From assembly GCA_026398535.1 (NCBI GenBank), contig JAPLSQ010000098.1, positions 1 through 45,357 of the forward strand: 45,357 nucleotides of DNA, read 5' to 3'. The notes under the pieces were generated by a model. It was not told where the DNA came from. It searched no databases and worked only from the letters and a program-made list of their open reading frames with translations. This document shows positions 34,626-42,553 of this stretch, in pieces; the first letter of the stretch is position 1; each line of letters begins with the position of its first letter. Made by a program: the position numbers and the translations under genes. The DNA comes from Candidatus Sumerlaeota bacterium. Its GTDB lineage: Bacteria > Sumerlaeota > Sumerlaeia > Sumerlaeales > Sumerlaeaceae.

Positions 34626-36809
34626 TCAATACGCCAGCCACTGATCAACTACCGAGTTCTCCGGAATGTAGGGCGGCGCCGGCAGCGCTCTCACCGTGAC
34701 ATTGCGAAAATCCACGGGACCGCCTTCGGGCGCCGCCAGACACACCGATGTGGTGAGAAGCTTTCGGGGCAGCCGCGCACACAGCGAGTATGAGTCGTCG
34801 AAGAACAGTTCCACAATGTCCTGTTCGACAATGATTTTAAGGTGCAATGGTTTCTGCGCAAGGTTTGGCAGGGCAATCTCGGCGTTTGACTGGTTTCCGG
34901 GAGCGCCAATGGTCAGGCGCAAGTGAACGCGATCCACCATGACCTCGAATCCGGGATCGCTCTCGCTCCAGTCGAGAATCAGACCGGCCCGGGGCGCCGT
35001 TGTCCCGATCATAAGGTCGCAGTCTGCCATGAAGCTGTCATACGCGCCTGTGATGAGCAACAGGCCGCATACAGATTGATCAGTGAATGATGCGTCAGCT
35101 CCCGAGACTGTCCAATTGCCCGACTTCGCCACCGCTGTGGCCGCGCCGGGGAATGCCGCCGGCCCGGTAAGTTTGGCCGCCACCGATGGTTCCAGCCTGC
35201 AGCCCAGAGCGCCGTCCGGCAGTTGAACCACCTGCCGGGGGAGCGCCATGTGACCGCCCCAGAACTGACTCGCCTGAGGCGGGGTGGCTGAGAGCGGTAT
35301 CCAACCGAACAGAATACGCGTTGTCCCTGTGTCGCACGACATTGCGGCGCACATGTCCTTGCCGTCCAGGCAGTCGGGCACACGCGTCTGCCACGGCCCT
35401 TCGGGCGCGTCGGCCACACGGTATGACGGCCTCCCCACGCGGTTGTCCGCGTAACTCGCCAGCAGGCACCATTTGTCGCCCATTTTGAACATGCTCGGGC
35501 ATTCGGGATCGCCCACGTTGCCCGGAGAGTATAATTCACCTTGCCATGTCCAAGATTTCAGGTCGGGTGACGTGGCATAACCCACCGCGCCCGCCTGCAG
35601 GGGAGGAACACCCTTCTTGCGGAGCGTGAGCACCATCCAGTAGTCGCCACGGTCGGGATTCCAGAACACGGTCGGATCGCTCTCGCGGTCGTACAGGTCC
35701 GGGTGCGATGGCAGTTGCCTCTGAGGCGAGGCGAAATCCCACGCAGCAAGGTTTGTGCTGACCGACGCCCGGACGCCATCACCTGAACCGTAAAAGGTGC
35801 GATAGTTGTGCGCACCCGGATCGAGCAGGAAACTCAGGACGTAGTATGGCGGGAGAACCTGTCCGGCTGATGGCGGCGTGTGTGTGGGATTGGAGCGTGT
35901 CCAGTCGAGAAGATTGTTCGACCGCAACAGGGCGCAATTGAAGGCGGGCGGATTATATAGGTAGGAGCACACGAACTCGCCGCCAACGAACTGGGGCCTT
36001 ATGTCGCCAAGGGGATAATCTGCGGGCCTATAGTGAACGAACGAAGAGGGCCACTCGAGCACTCCTGGCTTGCGCATGACCGCGGCCAGCTCGTCGGCCG
36101 ACAGCGCGCGATCCCAAATGCCAGCCTCCTCCATGGAGCCGGTGAACGGTCGCACGATGCTGCCGTTGTCGGTTTCGGCGCCGATGAGCGTGGGTTCCGC
36201 GTTTTGAGTCAGCGTGCCATTCCATGCCCGCCGAGCCATGAGCCGCCCGTCACAGAACAATTCCACATTCCGGCCATCATAGCGGCCGACAAGGTCGTGC
36301 CAAGCCGTGGCGCCCACGCGTGACAGCGGGAAACTGACCGAGCAGAATCCCGCGGTCGTGTGAACCTCGAACCCGATGTCGGGCACTCCATCACCACCGA
36401 GATCCACCGAGAACAGGTTGTAATTACATGTTACGTGACTCCCCCGCTTGGCAAGCAAACCATAGAACCAGAGGCCTCGCGGATCGCGGACCCGCAGATA
36501 GACTGTCAACTGGGCGCCGGCCACACCCAATCCTGCGCCCGCATCGAAATATCCGTTGGTCAGAAGTGCTGTTTGGGCCGCGGGATTGGCGGCTATCCCC
36601 GTGGGCGGTCTGTGAAGCTGCACAGTGCCCGCCGGTGTCAGCATATGGGGCGAGCCCGCGCCGCCGTCACCAAGATTCCATGCGGCTTTCGCCAGCATCA
36701 TAACCGCGTTCCTGTCGGCTCCCATCGCCCTGTCCTCCGTCGCGGCCACGCGGATCAGGAAGACGCAACAAAGCGTCAGCCTTGCAATTACTTCATTCGA
36801 TCTTTTCAT
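34626..36809 (-). CDS. Secreted LamG + GH32-type protein, first gene of the locus
   Basis: A 727-residue exported protein. Signal peptide at 1-23 (VIARLTLCCVFLIRVAATED); LamG/concanavalin-like domain about 45-245 (WHDLVGRYDGRNVELFCDGR, GSMEEAGIWDRALSADELAA); then a GH32-type propeller and sandwich. Nucleophile position D269 lies in YPLGDIRPQFVGG and acid/base E436 in VGDPECPSMF, but the stabiliser motif reads ESDP (376-379) instead of RDP, so activity is doubtful or altered. The sandwich strand LKIIVEQDIVELFFDDSYSL is normal. The LamG domain is N-terminal here and C-terminal in the enzyme at 20192-22510. The start is at ATG 36809; the upstream gap holds inverted repeats. Confidence 0.78.
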   Translation of the reverse strand: MKRSNEVIARLTLCCVFLIRVAATEDRAMGADRNAVMMLAKAAWNLGDGGAGSPHMLTPAGTVQLHRPPTGIAANPAAQTALLTNGYFDAGAGLGVAGAQLTVYLRVRDPRGLWFYGLLAKRGSHVTCNYNLFSVDLGGDGVPDIGFEVHTTAGFCSVSFPLSRVGATAWHDLVGRYDGRNVELFCDGRLMARRAWNGTLTQNAEPTLIGAETDNGSIVRPFTGSMEEAGIWDRALSADELAAVMRKPGVLEWPSSFVHYRPADYPLGDIRPQFVGGEFVCSYLYNPPAFNCALLRSNNLLDWTRSNPTHTPPSAGQVLPPYYVLSFLLDPGAHNYRTFYGSGDGVRASVSTNLAAWDFASPQRQLPSHPDLYDRESDPTVFWNPDRGDYWMVLTLRKKGVPPLQAGAVGYATSPDLKSWTWQGELYSPGNVGDPECPSMFKMGDKWCLLASYADNRVGRPSYRVADAPEGPWQTRVPDCLDGKDMCAAMSCDTGTTRILFGWIPLSATPPQASQFWGGHMALPRQVVQLPDGALGCRLEPSVAAKLTGPAAFPGAATAVAKSGNWTVSGADASFTDQSVCGLLLITGAYDSFMADCDLMIGTTAPRAGLILDWSESDPGFEVMVDRVHLRLTIGAPGNQSNAEIALPNLAQKPLHLKIIVEQDIVELFFDDSYSLCARLPRKLLTTSVCLAAPEGGPVDFRNVTVRALPAPPYIPENSVVDQWLAY

Positions 36810-37148
36810 GCGTCAAGTCCGCGTGGTATTGGAATACGCAGACATATAGATCATGCGCTATGGGGATTGTGCAAGTGCTGAGTACACCGAAACACAATTG
36901 ACCGTGATCCGTCAACCCGGGTTAGGGGTTGACAAGTCAGGAAGAAAGATAGACCGCGCCAGGCAATATGAGCGTTATGGGGGGCAAATTGCAAAAGGAG
37001 GACGCATTTGATGGTTTGACCTGACATGCTGTAATCTTAGATTACGAAGGGCCCGAGGGAAGCAGGAACGGGTCAGGGCCTCGGTGCCCGTGCAGGTCAA
37101 ACTCGGAAAGAGTCTGGGCAGCCAAGCCCCGTTCGGATACATTTTGTC
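36810..37148. other. Intergenic region between the GH32 locus and a decayed gene
   Basis: About 340 bases without an intact gene. Besides the repeat at 36911-36933 it holds GTAATC/GATTAC (37031-37045, three-base spacer), a longer imperfect pair CCGAGG/CCTCGG (37053-37084), and an excellent ribosome site AAGGAGG (36995-37001) followed at 37011 by ATG GTT TGA. That ribosome site without a gene looks like the leftover 5' end of a deleted gene, probably related to the decayed GH123-like sequence just downstream. Confidence 0.35.
36911..36933. promoter_or_regulatory. Inverted repeat upstream of the GH32 locus (possible operator)
   Basis: GTCAACCC and GGGTTGAC form a perfect 8-base inverted repeat with a 7-base spacer, about 100 bases upstream of the start at 36809. 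The position and two-fold symmetry fit a regulator-binding site, perhaps for the ArsR-type protein of the locus. No second copy was seen upstream of the other transcription units. Confidence 0.35.
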
Positions 37149-37937
37149 ATGCGCGACATGAAGAAATTGGAGAAATACGCGCCAAAACTCAAGCGCATGC
37201 TGACCGAGGAATTTTCGCGCGATTTGTGGGATTGTGTGCAATCAGTGGTGTCTGATACTCGACAGATATAACTTCGCTGATGCGACCGCCCGTCAGCAGA
37301 AAGGCGATGAAGTCTGGTGGTATATTTGCTGCGGTCCGAGAACGCCGTATGTTGGCGAGTTCATCGACCATCCGGCCATCGATCTGCGGATGTGGCCGTG
37401 GCAGACATGGAAATACAAGGTGCAGGGCATCCTGATCTGGGAAACTGCTTGGTGGCACAGTCCGGCACGCGATAAAAACGAGGGACTCCAAAACCCTTGG
37501 GATGATCCCATGAGCTACACCGACAGCGATGAGCCCAACTGGGGCAATGGCGATGGGCGGTTTATTACCCGCCAAAACGCGATCCCAATAATAAAAACAA
37601 TCCTCCCTCTATGACTGCGCCCATTGACTCGATGCGCTGGGAAATTCTCTCTATCGGTGTGCAGGACTGGGAGTATTTCCATATGCTTGACGAACTCGCG
37701 CGTTCCGCGGCGGCAAAGGGCAAGCATCCGGACACGGTGAAAGAAGCGCAATGCCTGTTGACCGTTCCGGACGAAATATGCAAAGACCTGACACATTATA
37801 CGCAGGATCCAAAGCTTCTCGGACGCCATCGCGAAAAACTGGCACACGCCATAGCAGAAATTGTTGAAATGATCCCGGCGGGCAAACAGAACATTACTAT
37901 TCCACCCGAAGGATATGGCACAGATGCAGCTTTATGA
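37149..37937 (+). pseudogene. Decayed C-terminal fragment of a GH123/DUF4091-type glycoside hydrolase
   Basis: Three reading frames in a row carry parts of one family. From 37149: KYAPKLKRMLTEEFSRDLWD. From about 37234: RQQKGDEVWWYICCGPRTPY and LRMWPWQTWKYKVQGILIWE, then WGNGDGRF. From about 37566: PPKRDPNN, then SMRWEILSIGVQDWEYFHML. These are the hallmark end pieces of DUF4091 (GH123-type) proteins. A one-base shift near 37235 and a missing base in TTTATTACCC near 37564 (an extra T would give FIYPP) break the frame; the N-terminal two-thirds are absent. It is therefore a remnant. Its end overlaps the start of the methyltransferase gene. Confidence 0.7.
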
Positions 37938-38754
37938 ATCAAGGATCCGGGGATTGGCGGAACTCACACGCGCCATCGGTGATATCACCACTGAGATTGC
38001 CGCGCGTGTGAACTCGTCGACTGGGAATCCTGTGCGAGTTCTCGAACTGGGATGCGGCTTCGGGGTGGTCCTGCTTCAATTGATGCGGCGTTTTGGAGAC
38101 AAAGTTGAACTCCACGGTGTCAATTACAGCGCGGCGGGGGGGGACGAAAATATGATGCGTGAGACGGCCCGCGAACTGAAAATATTCTCGGACGAGGAAA
38201 TGGAAGACTCTCAGATGCCATGCCTGAGATTCTTCGATGCGTGCGCCGCCTGGCCCTATCCTGAATCCTATTTCGACATGATCATCAGCCAGTCATCGTT
38301 TATTTGGTTCCCCGACAAAATTGCGGCATTGGAACTGATCAACCGCGTCCTCAAACACGATGGTGTGGCGCGCATCGACATGGGAATCGAGCGCGGATCG
38401 TTGCCCCCGGAATACAGGACATCAATCCTGATATGGGATCGCGGCAGGCTCATACCATTCTGGGAATACATCGCGCATTTTCCCAACCTCAGGATGAAGC
38501 GTCCGGATCAATCACGCCCTGCCAATTGGTTTATAAAACTCACACGCGGAAAGAATACACACCCATCGAAGCAGGCTTTCCTCGAAATGCGGCACAAGGA
38601 CAATTTCGACATGAATCTTGAGCTTGTGACGCGCATTGACCTGCGCGAGATTCACGAAAAATGGGGCGGTTTTCAGAGCGTTTACCGATTGAAGAACCAG
38701 ATCACTCCGCGCTGGCCGAGGGATTATGCCACAAGCGTGCCGTTTCAGTCATAG
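37915..38754 (+). CDS. Class I SAM-dependent methyltransferase
   Basis: A 279-residue methyltransferase of the UbiE/Methyltransf_11 kind. Motif I is VRVLELGCGFGVVLLQLM (40-57), the acidic post-I region VELHGVNYS, and the motif IV-like stretch PYPESYFDMIISQSSFIWF before LELINRVLKHDGVARIDMG. The C-terminal third is less typical. The substrate is unknown. GAAGGA upstream suits either ATG 37915 or ATG 37924, three codons on; both lie in the tail of the GH123-like remnant. The gene converges with folC and its last 53 bases overlap that gene's end. Confidence 0.78.
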   Translation: MAQMQLYESRIRGLAELTRAIGDITTEIAARVNSSTGNPVRVLELGCGFGVVLLQLMRRFGDKVELHGVNYSAAGGDENMMRETARELKIFSDEEMEDSQMPCLRFFDACAAWPYPESYFDMIISQSSFIWFPDKIAALELINRVLKHDGVARIDMGIERGSLPPEYRTSILIWDRGRLIPFWEYIAHFPNLRMKRPDQSRPANWFIKLTRGKNTHPSKQAFLEMRHKDNFDMNLELVTRIDLREIHEKWGGFQSVYRLKNQITPRWPRDYATSVPFQS

Positions 38755-40171
38755 CTGGTCCAACAAGGTAGAATGAACCGAAAACAAGCAGGGCGCTTCC
38801 CACTGCTGCTGTATGAATCGCTCGATTTATGGCATCGGCGTGATTGGTTTCGCAATCCATGGGAGCTTGGATCACCTGTGCCATGGCCTCCGCGGCACTT
38901 TTCGCATCGAGGGCTCGTGGCGAAGGGGGCGCGCATGTGATCACTCTCTCTATGGCGAGTTGTTCATCAGCGATAGCGCGCGCGATATCAGCAACAGCTT
39001 TGTCACGCATGAATCCGGCAACGATCACAACAGGTTTGGCGCCGCATAGTGTTTTGTATGTTTTCGCCATGGCCGACGCGGACAGCGCGCAGTGCGCGCC
39101 ATCGATAATAACATAAGGATCGCGCGACACGATCTGGAAACGTCCGGGCCAGCGCGTCCGTGCAATACCTTTCGCAACAGCATCAGCGTCAAGTCTTCTT
39201 CCCGAACCGGTTTCCAGCGCCACGAGAGCGCCTAACACGCATTGGAGATTGTCTATTTGGTGCGTGCCGTGAAGAGGAAGCGTGATTTTCATCCCTTTGG
39301 AAAGAGAGCTGGCAAGTGTGGAACATCGGATGATCTGCCGGTCAAAGCATGCGCGCGCCATTATTATATCCGTTCCCGTCCGGGCATCGCGGCCGAGCGA
39401 TTCCCGGCTGATCTTCTCCCCTGCCGCGATGAAAAGAGGGCATCCCAACCGCATCGCGCGCTGCTTGATGACACCGCTCACAATCTCCGACGAATCACGC
39501 GCCTGAGGGCCAAGCACCACAGCGGCATGAGAACTTATGATGCCCGCTTTCTCGCGCGTTATCTGTTCGATTGTTGAACCGAGTATGGCAATGTGATCGA
39601 GACCGATGGCCGTGATGACATTGACATGGGCGGCATGATGCGCGGCCGGCGGGGCATCGAAAACATTGGTTGCATCGAGCCGCCCCCCCAAGCCTGTTTC
39701 CACGATGGCAATCTCAACATTGTCCTCGGCAAAACACACGAAGGCTGTTGCCGTAAGAAGTTCAAAGACGGTGCGAAAGTTGGCGGCATTCTTGTCAAGC
39801 CCATCTTTTCCGGCCAGATCGGCCAGCCCGCCAAGCATCCCGCAAAAGCGCTCCTCACTGATCGGGACTCCATCAAGGGAGATCCGTTCGAGATAGGTGT
39901 TGATGTGAGGTGAAGAGTAAAGCCCTGTGCGCCATCCGCATTCGCGCAACGCCGATTCAAGCATGGCGCAGACGGAACCCTTTCCCTTTGTTCCCGCAAC
40001 ATGTATGACCGAATAGCGCAGATGCGGATCGCCAAGACGCCGCATGAAGGAACGGAAATTCAGCAGGTCGAATGATTTGGTGTTATATGCAATCTGACCG
40101 CCTGACAGTTTCTCATAATTGATGAGGCTGTTCAGAAAACATTCCGCATCGGCATAAGAAGTGATGTTCAA
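38702..40171 (-). CDS. folC: Folylpolyglutamate synthase / dihydrofolate synthase
   Basis: A 489-residue ATP-dependent ligase of the Mur superfamily that adds glutamate to folates, and in bacteria often also makes dihydrofolate from dihydropteroate. Marks: the opening ADAECFLNSLINYEK, P-loop HVAGTKGKGSV (57-67), SSPHINTYLERISLDGVPIS (the omega/folate loop), TGLGGRLDATNVF, GLDHIAILGSTIEQITREKA (the second FolC signature), RWPGRFQIV with VIIDGAHCALSASAM, and the end ALLVFGSFYLVGPAM. It is about 60 residues longer than E. coli FolC. Its start lies about 28 bases after the Nudix gene stop, so the two probably share a transcript. Confidence 0.94.
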   Translation of the reverse strand: MNITSYADAECFLNSLINYEKLSGGQIAYNTKSFDLLNFRSFMRRLGDPHLRYSVIHVAGTKGKGSVCAMLESALRECGWRTGLYSSPHINTYLERISLDGVPISEERFCGMLGGLADLAGKDGLDKNAANFRTVFELLTATAFVCFAEDNVEIAIVETGLGGRLDATNVFDAPPAAHHAAHVNVITAIGLDHIAILGSTIEQITREKAGIISSHAAVVLGPQARDSSEIVSGVIKQRAMRLGCPLFIAAGEKISRESLGRDARTGTDIIMARACFDRQIIRCSTLASSLSKGMKITLPLHGTHQIDNLQCVLGALVALETGSGRRLDADAVAKGIARTRWPGRFQIVSRDPYVIIDGAHCALSASAMAKTYKTLCGAKPVVIVAGFMRDKAVADIARAIADEQLAIERVITCAPPSPRALDAKSAAEAMAQVIQAPMDCETNHADAINRAIHTAAVGSALLVFGSFYLVGPAMTETARLWHNPSASAE

Positions 40172-40199
40172 TATCCGGATGCTTCTCGGCCTGCCGCGA

Positions 40200-40931
40200 T
40201 CAGATGCCGGAGAACAAATCGCCGATGTTGAGCGTGTGGTTGCGCAGCCATCGGCGCATCTCCGTGCGATCGAGGCGGAATTTCTGCCCGCCGCTCATTT
40301 CCTGGAGGAAAGGCAGTGAATGCATCCAGCTTTCCCATTTTCGGCGGTCGGCGGTTGTTCCCCATATCTGTTCAATGAGGGCGAGCATGTCCGTGGAAGG
40401 GATCACTGAGCGGAAGAAATCAAAAAGAATTTCGCTGCGGGTGATCTCCTCACGCAAATGGTTGAGAAGCTGCTTGAGGATCATCTCGTGGTCGAATGCG
40501 AGGCGCGGTCTGCGCTTGACCGGTTGAAACGCGGCCTCGTCGGCGTCATCGGCGCCCTTGGGCTTTGCGATTTCTGATGAGATGGCGCCAAAATACACTA
40601 TCGACACGGAACGCCCGCGCGGATCGCGTCCCACAGTGCCCACAGCTCCATATTGTTTGAGCCGCGCGCCGCTGATGTCGGTTTCCTCCTTGAGCTCACG
40701 CGCGGCGCCAGTCTCAAGTTCCTCGGTCTCTTCTAGAAATCCTCCCGGGAAGGCCCAGAAACCCTCAAATGGTGATTTCGCCCGCCTGACAAGCAACACC
40801 TTGAGTTGCTGGTCATCGAAGGTGAACAACACGACATCAGTCATGACATTGATATGCTGAATGGAATTCCGCTCTGGCTCTTGCGCCGGAGAGCGGCTCA
40901 TCTTTAGCGGATTAGTTTTTTTTATCGCCAC
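40200..40931 (-). CDS. Nudix-domain protein with NrtR-like C-terminal helix-turn-helix
   Basis: A 243-residue protein. The Nudix box occupies residues 64-86: GGFLEETEELETGAARELKE then ETDI, complete except that the last Gly is Asp, as is common in the ADP-ribose/NrtR group. The C-terminal ~90 residues (EILFDFFRSVIPSTDMLALI, then KFRLDRTEMRRWLR) fit the winged-helix tail of NrtR-type regulators of NAD synthesis, but could also be the helical end of a plain hydrolase. Thus either an ADP-ribose-sensing repressor or an enzyme. It starts with GTG 40931, with GGAGA about nine bases upstream. No NAD synthesis gene is adjacent; folC follows. Confidence 0.78.
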   Translation of the reverse strand: MAIKKTNPLKMSRSPAQEPERNSIQHINVMTDVVLFTFDDQQLKVLLVRRAKSPFEGFWAFPGGFLEETEELETGAARELKEETDISGARLKQYGAVGTVGRDPRGRSVSIVYFGAISSEIAKPKGADDADEAAFQPVKRRPRLAFDHEMILKQLLNHLREEITRSEILFDFFRSVIPSTDMLALIEQIWGTTADRRKWESWMHSLPFLQEMSGGQKFRLDRTEMRRWLRNHTLNIGDLFSGI

Positions 40932-41048
40932 TATAGTTGTCTCCGAATTTTCGTTCTTGTAGGTGAAGCAATTAATAAGGTCGTGTCAAGAACATGCTTT
41001 TACTTGAAATCCGGAAGATTCATGTGGTTTTGATGGACTTGTCCTCAC

Positions 41049-42155
41049 ATGAAACGCACTCCTGTTTATAATTGGCATATGGCGCATGGCGCCACAATGG
41101 TGGCATTCAACGGCTGGGAGATGCCGCTCTATTACCATGGAATCACCGAAGAGCATCTTCATACGCGGCGCTCCGCCTCATTGTTCGATCTGGGACACAT
41201 GGGGCGAATCGCAGTGCATGGGCAGGACAGCCTCGATTTTATCAACTGGCTGACTCCGGCGGCGTTCAACGACGCTCAACCGGGAGATGTGTTCTATTCC
41301 TTTCTGCTGGATGAGGCTGGCCACACGATAGACGACATTACTATTTATGTGGGGCGGGAAACCCAGATGCTCGTCGTGAATGCCGGTAACCATGATGAGG
41401 CGCTCGCATGGATTTTGGAGAAGGCCAAAGGATGGAAGAGCATCACAATTGAAGATAAATCCTTTACATGGTCGATGATGGCCCTCCAAGGACCAAGCAG
41501 CGGCAAGATCATAATGTCCCTTCCAGACGCTGAATCAGCCAAATCCCTTCCATACTATAAATTCATGACTTTCAAAAAATGTGACAGATGGCCCGAAATG
41601 ATCATATCGGCCACAGGATACACCGGGGAACACGGTTATGAATTGTATATGCCTTGCGATTCGGCTCTCAAGGTTTGGGAGGTCCTTATGGATGCAGGAG
41701 CAGGTGGAATTGTGGCGCCCGCAGGTTTGGGCGCGCGCGATTCCCTGCGCCTTGAAGCCGCCATGCCTTTGTACGGCCATGAGCTGAACAACAATACGAC
41801 ACCGCTTGAAGCTGGATTGCGCAAGTTCATTGATTTCAAGAAATCCGATTTTATTGGCAGGGATGCTTTGTGCGCTGTCGAGCAATCGGGCGAACCGAAA
41901 CAAAAACTGGTTGGCTTTGAGATGAACCAACGCGGACCTGTGCCCAGACCGGGCATGAAAGTGCTGTCGTTCACAGGTGAGCCGCTTGGCGAGATAACCA
42001 GCGGCATCTTCTCCCCCACGCTTCAGAAGAATATCGGTATGGCTTATATAACTTCCCCCGAAACAAAGGTCGGCCAAGAGATTCATCTCGATATTCGGGG
42101 ACGCAATTATCCCGCAATTATTGTGAAGCGGCCATTCTACAAAAGGATGAAATAA
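41049..42155 (+). CDS. gcvT: Glycine cleavage system aminomethyltransferase (T-protein)
   Basis: A 368-residue T-protein that moves the aminomethyl carbon of glycine from H-protein to tetrahydrofolate, releasing ammonia. It opens with TPVYNWHMAHGATMVAFNGW, then SLFDLGHMGRIAVHGQDSL, the folate/catalytic region YSFLLDEAGHTIDDITIYV with VVNAGNHDEALAWI, and ISATGYTGEHGYELYMP, with ARDSLRLEAAMPLYGHEL. The length is normal. It heads the operon gcvT-gcvH-gcvPA-gcvPB. The 117-base gap before it holds no recognisable glycine riboswitch. There is no strong ribosome site before ATG 41049. Confidence 0.96.
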   Translation: MKRTPVYNWHMAHGATMVAFNGWEMPLYYHGITEEHLHTRRSASLFDLGHMGRIAVHGQDSLDFINWLTPAAFNDAQPGDVFYSFLLDEAGHTIDDITIYVGRETQMLVVNAGNHDEALAWILEKAKGWKSITIEDKSFTWSMMALQGPSSGKIIMSLPDAESAKSLPYYKFMTFKKCDRWPEMIISATGYTGEHGYELYMPCDSALKVWEVLMDAGAGGIVAPAGLGARDSLRLEAAMPLYGHELNNNTTPLEAGLRKFIDFKKSDFIGRDALCAVEQSGEPKQKLVGFEMNQRGPVPRPGMKVLSFTGEPLGEITSGIFSPTLQKNIGMAYITSPETKVGQEIHLDIRGRNYPAIIVKRPFYKRMK

Positions 42156-42553
42156 TGGATTCCATTCCTTATGATATGAAGTTTCTTAAGACCCATGAAT
42201 GGGCAAAAAAAGACGGATCATTGATTATTGTCGGCGTGACAGATTACGCTGTTGAGCAATTGAACCGGGAAATCGTGTATGTGGAACTGCCCGAAGTCGG
42301 ATGCCTGTTGAAAAAAGAGGAAAGCTTTGGCCTCATTGACGCCGTCAAGGCCGCATCTGATCTGTATGCTCCCATGAGCGGAAAGGTTGTGGAGACCAAC
42401 ACGGAAGCGATGGTCAATGCCGCGATAGTGGGTGAATACCCTCAAAACACTGGCTGGTTGATCAAAATTGATCCCTCTAATCCCGCCGAATGGGATGATC
42501 TTCTGTCGCCAGCCAAGTATAAGGCTTTGATTGAATCGGGTGAAGCCCATTGA
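42155..42553 (+). CDS. gcvH: Glycine cleavage system H-protein
   Basis: A 132-residue lipoyl carrier that shuttles the aminomethyl group between P- and T-proteins. The lipoylated lysine is K65 in GLIDAVKAASDLYAPMSG, where most H-proteins have ESVKAVSD; the change E-S to D-A is unusual but the lysine context is intact. FLKTHEWAKKDGSLIIVGVT opens the fold and YPQNTGWLIKI closes it. ATG 42155 overlaps the gcvT stop by one base (TAATG), so translation is coupled. It partners gcvT and the two P-protein halves. Confidence 0.96.
   Translation: MDSIPYDMKFLKTHEWAKKDGSLIIVGVTDYAVEQLNREIVYVELPEVGCLLKKEESFGLIDAVKAASDLYAPMSGKVVETNTEAMVNAAIVGEYPQNTGWLIKIDPSNPAEWDDLLSPAKYKALIESGEAH

Noticed and set aside
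40932..41048. Glycine riboswitch before gcvT
   Set aside because: The gap is only 117 bases and I see none of the conserved GGA/ACC/GAAG core elements.
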